Positions 6,236 to 12,096 of a stretch of DNA of 34,381 nt are shown in pieces. The stretch lies in the NCBI GenBank assembly GCA_947591155.1, contig CANQDA010000037.1, forward strand, positions 1 through 34,381. Reading direction: 5' to 3'. The notes below the pieces were generated by a model. The model made no database searches and was not told the origin of the DNA. It saw only the letters and a list, made by a program, of their open reading frames with translations. The first letter of the stretch is position 1; the number at the start of each line of letters is the position of its first letter. The translations under genes were made by a program, and so were the position numbers. The DNA is from an uncultured Lachnospiraceae bacterium (lineage in GTDB: Bacteria > Bacillota > Clostridia > Lachnospirales > Lachnospiraceae).

Positions 6236-6632
6236 TCATACAACGCCATCTGCGGCCACACATTTCTTTTGAATATATATCATACATCCGAAACAGAGCA
6301 ATATCTGAACAACGATGGAGCACGGCGTAGCCAGTCCAACGCGGAACAGGGATACCGGCCTGATCCTGCTCATAAAAAATGAGACCGGAACCCTCACGCA
6401 AAACGCGCCGATGATGCCCTGCACCATGACAAAAGCGATTTCAACGCCTTTACCGCCCGCTCCGCATACACGGATGTACGCGATTGCATGAGAAAGCGCC
6501 TCCCTCGGATTTTTCTCTCCGATCCTCTGCCCGATAAAAATGGTAGTTCCCATCGCGAAACTGCTCACAAGACCCGTCAGGGTCATCATGATCTGCGACC
6601 CGGTAGAGAAGCCGGAACGCCCGTCTCTTCAC
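6236..6632 (-). pseudogene. MATE-family efflux transporter remnant
   Basis: The minus-strand frame reads MMTLTGLVSSFAMGTTIFIGQRIGEKNPREALSHAIAY, which resembles the first helices of MATE drug/sodium antiporters. It then jumps to GVEIAFVMVQGIIGAFCVRVPVSFFMSRI...SLFRVGLATPCSIVVQILLCFGCMIY, which resembles the last helices. About 250-300 residues between are missing, and the N terminus upstream of 6590 is interrupted (an in-frame stop near 6630). A complete MATE protein is about 450 residues. This is a decayed gene with a large internal deletion. Confidence 0.66.
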
Positions 6633-6831
6633 GGAAAATCCAAGAGAAGCTCCCGCGGAAAAATAAGCTGGACAAGATCACAGGTATTTCTACCTGACAT
6701 CTTATCCAGCTCGTCATTTCGTGAACGACTAACCCTCCGATGTTATGTCAACAGAAGCTGTTACACGAAGAAAGGGCGTTTGGGCAGCAGATAAAACAGC
6801 TTGCCGAAATTCCCGAAATTCCTTACTTCTT

Positions 6832-7236
6832 TTATTCTAATTGCAAAAATTCTGCAGGAGTCATAATAGCCGGTTTTTCTACACCAGATTCAAGAAAATC
6901 TTTATCTCCGGTTAACAGAATGTCTGCTTTGGCGGCAATCGCAGCGCGCAGTATGGGTCTGTCCTTTGCATCCCTAATCTGCACTTCTATAGTAAATTCA
7001 TTTTCCGGAACAGGAACTAACTCTAAAGTCAGAAGTGCAACCGATAAAAACTTGTCCAGAGAGCTCAAGCGAAGAGGAAATTTCTTGTTGAATATCCGCC
7101 TTATCTCATCTACATTCTGTTCGCATATCATGCCATGATTCGGATATGAAGCGGCCTTCTGGTATGCCTGCCACGGGATACCGTCTGCTCGCAATGCTGC
7201 AGATATGAGTACATTGGTATCAATTAATACTCTCAT
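6832..7236 (-). CDS. PIN-domain toxin (VapC-like ribonuclease)
   Basis: This 134-residue protein begins MRVLIDTNVLISAAL, with Asp6 of the PIN fold, and has the acidic motif LLTGDKDFLES near residue 110, plus acidic residues around RDAKDRP. PIN toxins cut RNA in a Mg-dependent way. Its ATG overlaps the TGA of the upstream AbrB-type gene by 4 bp (ATGA), a tight coupling typical of toxin-antitoxin pairs. The family looks like the PIN_3 branch of 'putative toxin-antitoxin system toxin component' proteins. The RNA target cannot be inferred. Confidence 0.83.
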   Translation of the reverse strand: MRVLIDTNVLISAALRADGIPWQAYQKAASYPNHGMICEQNVDEIRRIFNKKFPLRLSSLDKFLSVALLTLELVPVPENEFTIEVQIRDAKDRPILRAAIAAKADILLTGDKDFLESGVEKPAIMTPAEFLQLE

Positions 7237-7508
7237 CCATTATCGTCCTCGCTTCTCAACTCCTTGACAAATGCAATGATATCGTCGTCATTAGTAAGCC
7301 CGGAACGTTCCGCTTCTCCGACCATCTCACTCTGTAGAACCTGCATGGCATATATGGCGGAATTTACGATACGTACATTGCTGCCTTCAACAATAAAAGT
7401 AATCCGATCCCCGCATGTTATCCCCAATGCTTCCCTGACATCCTTCGGAATGGTGACCTGTCCCTTAGCCATTACCTTTGCGTTATCAATAAAAGCGTTT
7501 GCAGCCAT
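7233..7508 (-). CDS. AbrB/SpoVT-type antitoxin
   Basis: This 91-residue protein has a swapped-hairpin DNA-binding domain at about residues 9-45 (AKVMAKGQVTIPKDVREALGITCGDRITFIVEG), as in MazE, VapB and AbrB. The C-terminal part, rich in acidic residues, would bind and block the PIN toxin encoded directly downstream. The start at 7508 follows AAAGGAGTG; longer readings to 7622 pass through the operator. A 24-bp palindrome over the transcription start suggests autorepression by this protein. Confidence 0.83.
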   Translation of the reverse strand: MAANAFIDNAKVMAKGQVTIPKDVREALGITCGDRITFIVEGSNVRIVNSAIYAMQVLQSEMVGEAERSGLTNDDDIIAFVKELRSEDDNG

Positions 7509-7538
7509 AATGAACACTCCTTTGCTATTTGTTAGGTC

Positions 7539-7591
7539 AAAAGTAGGGATTTCCCTACTTTTATTATATGCAATATTGCTTAGGGAATCAA
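7539..7591 (-). promoter_or_regulatory. Promoter and palindromic operator of the PIN/AbrB pair
   Basis: On the minus strand TTGATT (7591-7586) and TATAAT (7568-7563) are separated by 17 bp. Directly downstream is a near-contiguous palindrome, AAAAGTAGGGA (7539-7549) and TCCCTACTTTT (7552-7562), with a 2-bp centre. It would overlap the transcription start and fits self-repression by the AbrB-type antitoxin. Confidence 0.78.
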
Positions 7592-7739
7592 CTGGAAAAT
7601 CTTTAAAATGTTTCCGCCGCATCCTGCACTTTACCCGCTTTTATGTCGTCATAGACTGGCAATATCCCATAATCCCCCGCCCGAATGACGGATCCGATCC
7701 GAAATTCCACCGGTCTTTGAAACAACGGTCCATCCCAGA

Positions 7740-7768
7740 CAAAGCTCCGTATCTATCACGCCGGATAC
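7740..7768 (-). pseudogene. 29-bp relic matching the radical SAM maturase gene
   Basis: Positions 7740-7768 match 966-994 of the maturase gene at 27 of 29 bases. Read on the minus strand the relic gives VSGVIDTEL against VSGVMDTEL in the maturase, in the same orientation, and similarity ends at both sides. It may be the last trace of a second maturase gene or a small copied fragment. The rest of 7620-7739 shows nothing I recognise. Confidence 0.45.
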
Positions 7769-8007
7769 TACTTGTTGTCTATGCATTTTTCCTTTTTATA
7801 CATGTCCGCGATATAGGATGGGCCATAACCCCACAATTTCGATGATTCATCATACAATAAAGCGCCCGTCCTGGACATTACAAAGTCCTTTAGGATCACG
7901 GCCGGAACAAGTTCAGAATCCCTGCCCAGTTCTTCTACTACCAGTGTAACCAATGCGTCGATCGCAAATTTTTTCTGTTCTTCTGTTACATCCCTCAGCT
8001 TTTCCAT
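7768..8007 (-). CDS. Small protein of unknown function paired with a DUF3791 gene
   Basis: This 79-residue protein begins MEKLRDVTEEQKKFAIDALVTLVVEELG and ends in a Tyr/Lys-rich tail (LWGYGPSYIADMYKKEKCIDNK). The pattern suggests two helices followed by a short strand-rich segment; the middle (FVMSRTGALLYDESSKLWGYGPSYIADMY) looks like a small conserved domain that I have seen in phage and toxin-antitoxin-like loci but cannot name. It lies 15 bp after the DUF3791 gene, so the two are probably one transcript. The ribosome site GAGGGAAGTGA is somewhat far from the ATG. Confidence 0.62.
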   Translation of the reverse strand: MEKLRDVTEEQKKFAIDALVTLVVEELGRDSELVPAVILKDFVMSRTGALLYDESSKLWGYGPSYIADMYKKEKCIDNK

Positions 8008-8022
8008 ACTCGTTCACTTCCC

Positions 8023-8262
8023 TCAGACGACAGGCATTGCAGCATTCACATCCGCCCCCTTATTCTGAAGCAGTGTTTTGACCTCATCGAACACCGCCCG
8101 ATCACCCTCCATATGAAACATGCCATAGCAGTCCTCTATAAATTCGAAAATATGGTAACGATCAAAAAGCGCCGCCACCTTCGGAACAGACATATTCCAT
8201 TCCTCTGAAGCAAGGCGGAGCAGGCGAACCTGCATAAACACAATTTCAGATCTTTCGCTCAT
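8023..8262 (-). CDS. DUF3791-like protein
   Basis: This 79-residue helical protein (EIVFMQVRLLRLASEEWNMSVPKVAALFDRYHIFEFIEDCYGMFHMEGD) follows the DUF3791 pattern, in which a VaelFdkY.v.dfI...y...H..G motif is central. Such genes commonly occur with another small gene and are often flagged as toxin-antitoxin-like, but no function is established to my knowledge. The start at 8262 has an AGGGAGAA site. It is first in a two-gene unit with 7768-8007. Confidence 0.68.
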   Translation of the reverse strand: MSERSEIVFMQVRLLRLASEEWNMSVPKVAALFDRYHIFEFIEDCYGMFHMEGDRAVFDEVKTLLQNKGADVNAAMPVV

Positions 8263-8330
8263 ATCCGCATTCTCCCTTTCCCTGCCTCCATCTCTCCATG
8301 CCTCTATCTTTCTCCGGCCCTTTGTTCTTC

Positions 8331-8499
8331 TTTTTCACCTACACTTTATCGCTTCCCACCCTTCACGTCAAGACAAATCGCTTTACTTCCTGCGCCTAAA
8401 ACGGCTTCTGATTCTTTCTATGATCAAACCTGACGTTTGTGAAATCGAAGAAACATAAAAATTCCGCAGATACGTGTTCTCACGCATCTGCGGAATTCA
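8331..8499. repeat. 169-bp direct repeat, copy 2
   Basis: This is the second copy of the segment at 4734-4902, same orientation, about 97% identical. The region between the copies (3.4 kb) holds the split transglutaminase gene, MATE relic, PIN/AbrB pair and DUF3791 pair. Recombination between the copies would delete it. Unlike copy 1, no TAAC-N16-CGTATCAA element lies next to this copy. Confidence 0.9.
8460..8497 (-). terminator. Intrinsic terminator within repeat copy 2
   Basis: AATTCCGCAGAT (8460-8471) pairs with ATCTGCGGAATT (8486-8497), with a short TTTT tract on the minus strand. It would stop any transcript running out of the aldo/keto reductase gene into the DUF3791 pair. Confidence 0.72.
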
Positions 8500-8556
8500 A
8501 AGGGGAGGATAAGTATTTATCTTATCTTTCGTGTGTTATCATCGGAGGGGGATCCA

Positions 8557-8638
8557 ATGATAAGAGCATACGCTGATCTCGCGAGATCTTTCCGTTCGCC
8601 TCTCTCGAGGCTTCTCTCTTGAGATCAGTTATAGTATG
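8557..8638 (+). other. Structured element with a 21-codon ORF
   Basis: A short plus-strand ORF (8557-8622, MIRAYADLARSFRSPLSRLL then S) has a good GGAGGGG site 6 bp upstream. The same DNA can fold strongly: CATAC (8567-8571) with GTATG (8634-8638), CTGATCTC (8573-8580) with GAGATCAG (8621-8628), a 14-bp palindrome GATCTCGCGAGATC (8575-8588) and GCCTC/GAGGC (8598-8611). It may be a small RNA, a leader peptide or a type I toxin-like peptide; I cannot decide. GATAAG/CTTATC inverted repeats lie upstream near 8510. Confidence 0.35.
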
Positions 8639-8747
8639 ACCGCTTTTTCGGGGAATATACAGCCAACTGCATTTTTTTGAAAAAATACCCGGAAGTTCGC
8701 ACTCCCGGGATTTCGATATATAAATTCATATGCTTCTGCCGCGTTTT

Positions 8748-9770
8748 TCAATACGCCTTTCCCGCCAATATCTCCTTGTAATCCTTGAGATTCTTCTGCA
8801 GAAGCTCCGGCGTGTTCAGATGGTACGGGCACTTCGACATGCACTGTTCGCAATGCAGGCACTCCTCTATCTTCATCATCTTGGCCTGTCCCTCCGGCGT
8901 AAGCCAGTTCGCGGACGGCGAGCGCCGCAGAAGCAGCGACATGCGCGCGCAGTTGTTGATCTCGATACCGGCCGGGCAAGGCATGCAGTAACCGCAGCCG
9001 CGGCAGAAGTCGCCCATCAGTTCCGTGCGGTCCTTTTCGATCAGCGCGCGGATCTCGTCCGTCATCTTCGGCGGGTTGTCGATGTAGGAGAGGAATTCCT
9101 CAAGCTCATTCATTCTCTGCACGCCCCAGATCGGGAGCACGTTGTCAAACTGCGCCTCGAACGCATAGGCCGCGGCCGAGTTCGTGATCAGACCGCCCGA
9201 GAGCGCCTTCATCGCGATGAAGCCCATGTCCGCCTCTTTGCACTTTTTCACCAATGCGATGTCCTCGTCGGACGCCAGATAACAGAACGGGAACTGCAGC
9301 GTGTCGTACAGTCCGCTTTCGATCGCCTCATTCGCCACCGCAAGCCGGTGATTCGTGATGCCGATATGCCGGATCTTGCCCTGCTTCTTCGCCTCCAGCA
9401 TGCAGTCGTACAGTCCGCTCTCATCGCCTGGCTTCGGGCAGAACGCCGGATTGTGGAACTGATAAATGTCCACGTAATCGGTCTTCAGATTGGAAAGCGT
9501 CGTCTCAAGGTCTTTCCAGAAGCCCTCCGGATCGGTCGAACCCGTCTTCGTGGATATGTACACTTTGTCGCGCACATCCGAAAGCGCCAGCCCCAGCTTA
9601 TGTTCGCTGTCCGAGTACCAACGCGCCGTGTCAAAGAAATTGATGCCGCGCTCGTACGCCGTGCGCAGGATCTTCACCGCGTCCTCGTCGCTGACGCGCT
9701 GGATCGGCAGCGCGCCGAATCCGTTCTTGTTCACCACGATCTCTGTCTTTCCGAGTCTCACTGTCTCCAT
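8748..9770 (-). CDS. Aldo/keto reductase with C-terminal ferredoxin-type 4Fe-4S domain
   Basis: This 340-residue cytoplasmic oxidoreductase joins an NAD(P)H-dependent TIM barrel (about 1-245) to two cluster motifs. The AKR tetrad is visible: Asp47 and Tyr52 (FDTARWYSDSE), Lys75 (STKTG) and His106 (YQFHNP). The C-terminal part has CRGCGYCMPC (Cys256, 259, 262, 265) and CLHCEQCMSKCP (Cys304, 307, 310, 314). This fused family is common in Clostridia; the substrate is not known. The start at 9770 has a GAGGAG site. It appears monocistronic. Confidence 0.9.
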   Translation of the reverse strand: METVRLGKTEIVVNKNGFGALPIQRVSDEDAVKILRTAYERGINFFDTARWYSDSEHKLGLALSDVRDKVYISTKTGSTDPEGFWKDLETTLSNLKTDYVDIYQFHNPAFCPKPGDESGLYDCMLEAKKQGKIRHIGITNHRLAVANEAIESGLYDTLQFPFCYLASDEDIALVKKCKEADMGFIAMKALSGGLITNSAAAYAFEAQFDNVLPIWGVQRMNELEEFLSYIDNPPKMTDEIRALIEKDRTELMGDFCRGCGYCMPCPAGIEINNCARMSLLLRRSPSANWLTPEGQAKMMKIEECLHCEQCMSKCPYHLNTPELLQKNLKDYKEILAGKAY

Positions 9771-9956
9771 CTTATCACTCCTCGTATAATTAAATATTCT
9801 TTGTTAAACACAATTTTTTGTATGTAATTCTGTAACATATGTCGCACATAGTTTTTCCAACTCAATTCAGAATCCGGTACCGGTATCATATGACTGATTC
9901 GCAAGGTTCCCTTTAATTCCTTTTTACCATAAGCAAGTTTTCCCTTAATGAGATCA
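9771..9956. other. Intergenic region before the aldo/keto reductase
   Basis: No gene is visible here. The AT-rich part next to 9770 presumably holds the reductase promoter, with an ATTATA-like -10 on the minus strand near 9785, but no convincing -35. A short palindrome CCGGTACCGG lies near 9875. Confidence 0.4.
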
Positions 9957-9979
9957 AGGGGAGCAGTTTTAGCTCCCCT
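9957..9979. terminator. Hairpin downstream of the ABC exporter operon
   Basis: AGGGGAGC (9957-9964) pairs with GCTCCCCT (9972-9979) around a 7-nt loop. It lies about 160 bp past the last stop codon of the exporter operon, beyond a pair of tandem repeats. On the minus strand it is not followed by a clear T tract. Confidence 0.45.
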
Positions 9980-9980
9980 C

Positions 9981-10057
9981 GAGTTTAAAATCTCCCACTA
10001 TCTGGCAGGGACTCTCCCGAATTTAAAATCTTCCACTTATTTGGCAGGAACTCTCCC
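9981..10057. repeat. Two tandem 38/39-bp repeats
   Basis: Units 9981-10018 and 10019-10057 share GA.TTTAAAATCT.CCACT.T.TGGCAGG.ACTCTCCC. They differ at a few positions and by one base in length. A third unit starts but diverges after 10060. The origin is unknown; they stand between the exporter operon and the hairpin at 9957-9979. Confidence 0.75.
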
Positions 10058-10137
10058 GAAGATAGTAATCTATCTGTATGTACAGTATATGCTATTAATT
10101 CAAAAAAATCAACTATTTTTTCATCCCCGTCCGTCTC

Positions 10138-11979
10138 TCACCCCACGGACTCCTGCCCAAGCGTCCCGGACGACAGTTCCTCTATATACTGCTTCATGTA
10201 CAGGCGGTAATACGCCCCTCGCTTCTCCATCAGCTCGCGGTGCGTGCCGCGCTCAATGATCTTCCCGTCGGCCACCATCAGGATAACGTCGGCCTGACGG
10301 ATCGTGGACAGACGGTGCGCGATCACGAACGACGTGCGGCCTTTCAGCAGCAGATTCGTCGCGTCCTGGATCTTTTTCTCCGTCACCGTGTCGATCGAGG
10401 AGGTCGCCTCGTCGAGCACAAAGATCCTCGGGTCGGCCAGGACCGCCCGCGCGAACGAGATCAGCTGCTTCTCCCCGGTCGAGAGCAGATCGCCGCCCTC
10501 GCCCACCTGACTGTCATAGCCTTCTCCCATGCGCTCCGGAATGCTTTCCGCCGACACCGCGCGCATCGCAGCCTCCATCTCCTCGAGCGTCGCGTCCGGC
10601 TTCGCGTAGCGCAGATTTTCCGCGATGCTCCCCGAGAACAGATGCGGCGTCTGGATCACATAACCGATGTTGCTGTGCAGCCAGAGTTGCGAGCGGTCCC
10701 CCGCGTCCCTCCCGTCGATCAGGATGCGCCCGCCGGTCGGCTCAAAGAAACGGCACAGCAGGTTCACCAGCGTCGACTTGCCCGCGCCTGTCTCGCCCAC
10801 GATCGCCACGTTCGTCCCCTGCGGCACCTTAAGATTAAAGTGCTCGAAGATCATCTCCTCGCCGTCCGGATAATGAAAGCTCACATCCTCAAATTCGATA
10901 TCTCCGTACAGGGGTTCCCAGTTCTCCTTCTTCGGATGGAACGCGTCCCCGTACTTTTCCACGACCTCCGCCCGATCCGCCACCTCGGAGGCTGTCTCCG
11001 TCAGCCTTGTGTAGCGCTCGATATTCACCTGCACCGAGACCAGATCCGACAGCGCCCGGATGATCCACTGGATCGGCTCCATCATCCCGAGCGCATAGGA
11101 CATAAAGACCGAGAGTGTCCCGATCTCCATCACGCCCTTCGCGGAGATCACGCCGCCTTGCCAGAGCACGAGCGCCAGCGCGCAGGAGGCCGAGAATGAG
11201 ATCATCGAGAGGAAAAGCGCCCGGAAATGCATCGTGCGCACCGAGACGGAACGCATCTCCTCCGTCGTCTCCTCGAAGTCCTTTTGCATCTTGTCCTCGA
11301 TCACAAGCGTCTTGATCGTCCGCGCCCCGGTGATCCCCTCGTTGTAATTCCCGGTGATCCTGCCGTTGATCTCGCGGATCTTTCGGTTCAGCACCACCAG
11401 CTTCCTCTGGAAATAGAACGCGCCGGCCACAGTCACCGGTACCAACAGCAGCACGAAGATCGCCAGACGCCAGTTCATCAAAAACATCGTCACTATGATC
11501 CCGAGCAGATAGCTGAGATTCCAGACGCCGTCCATCAGTCCCCAGGCGATCCAGCTGCCGATGCGGTCCGTATCGCTCATCACACGCGCGTGAATATAGC
11601 CCACAGAGTTCTGATTGTAGTAGGAAAACGACAGCGTCTGCAGGTGATCGAAGCTCGTCTGCTTCATGTCACGCCCCACATACATCTCGATCTGGCAAGT
11701 CTGATAGGTGGAGATCGTGTTCGCCGCCACCTCGACGAGGATCACGCCGATATAAGCCACCAGAAACGCGCCAAGTCCCGAGAGCGTCCTCTGCGCCACG
11801 AACACGTCGAGCGCGTAGCTCTGGAAGAGCGGCACGACAATGTCCAACACGCTCCCGAAGACGCCGAGCACAAGCATGCTGGCCATGATCCCCGCGTAAG
11901 GCTTCAAAAACGGCGCCAGCTTCGTCAGGCCGAACCAGGGCAGCCGCACATACGCCTGCTGCTCACGTTCCTCGTTCAT
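10138..11979 (-). CDS. ABC exporter subunit, catalytically competent half
   Basis: This 613-residue protein has an N-terminal exporter membrane domain with six helices (about 25-320) and an ATPase domain. Walker A is GETGAGKST near 394-402, the signature is LSTGEKQ near 500, Walker B is IFVLDEATSS with the catalytic Glu near 520, and the switch His is in IAHRLST near 553. Together with the 663-residue product of the gene before it, it should form a heterodimeric multidrug-type exporter of the BmrCD/TM287-288 kind. There is no C39 peptidase domain, so it is not an obvious RiPP maturation exporter. The start follows GGGAGG. Last gene of a three-gene operon, 117 bp after its partner. Confidence 0.92.
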   Translation of the reverse strand: MNEEREQQAYVRLPWFGLTKLAPFLKPYAGIMASMLVLGVFGSVLDIVVPLFQSYALDVFVAQRTLSGLGAFLVAYIGVILVEVAANTISTYQTCQIEMYVGRDMKQTSFDHLQTLSFSYYNQNSVGYIHARVMSDTDRIGSWIAWGLMDGVWNLSYLLGIIVTMFLMNWRLAIFVLLLVPVTVAGAFYFQRKLVVLNRKIREINGRITGNYNEGITGARTIKTLVIEDKMQKDFEETTEEMRSVSVRTMHFRALFLSMISFSASCALALVLWQGGVISAKGVMEIGTLSVFMSYALGMMEPIQWIIRALSDLVSVQVNIERYTRLTETASEVADRAEVVEKYGDAFHPKKENWEPLYGDIEFEDVSFHYPDGEEMIFEHFNLKVPQGTNVAIVGETGAGKSTLVNLLCRFFEPTGGRILIDGRDAGDRSQLWLHSNIGYVIQTPHLFSGSIAENLRYAKPDATLEEMEAAMRAVSAESIPERMGEGYDSQVGEGGDLLSTGEKQLISFARAVLADPRIFVLDEATSSIDTVTEKKIQDATNLLLKGRTSFVIAHRLSTIRQADVILMVADGKIIERGTHRELMEKRGAYYRLYMKQYIEELSSGTLGQESVG

Positions 11980-12096
11980 ACGACATTACCTCCCTTCTGA
12001 CCTTCATCTGCCGGATCTGCTGTTCGTTCCTCAGACACGGTCTGTTCTGCAATTTTTGTACTTTTTACCGCTCCCGGTCTTCCTGTCCTCTCTGCA

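Noticed and set aside
8730..9827. Long plus-strand open frame opposite the aldo/keto reductase
   Set aside because: It is Arg/His-rich shadow sequence of a clear gene, with no family motifs and no ribosome site. The same holds for other long opposite-strand frames such as 10240-11199, 14469-15917, 21244-22764, 24553-26115 and 28110-29642.
9981..10057. Possible CRISPR array
   Set aside because: There are only two adjacent units with no spacers between them.
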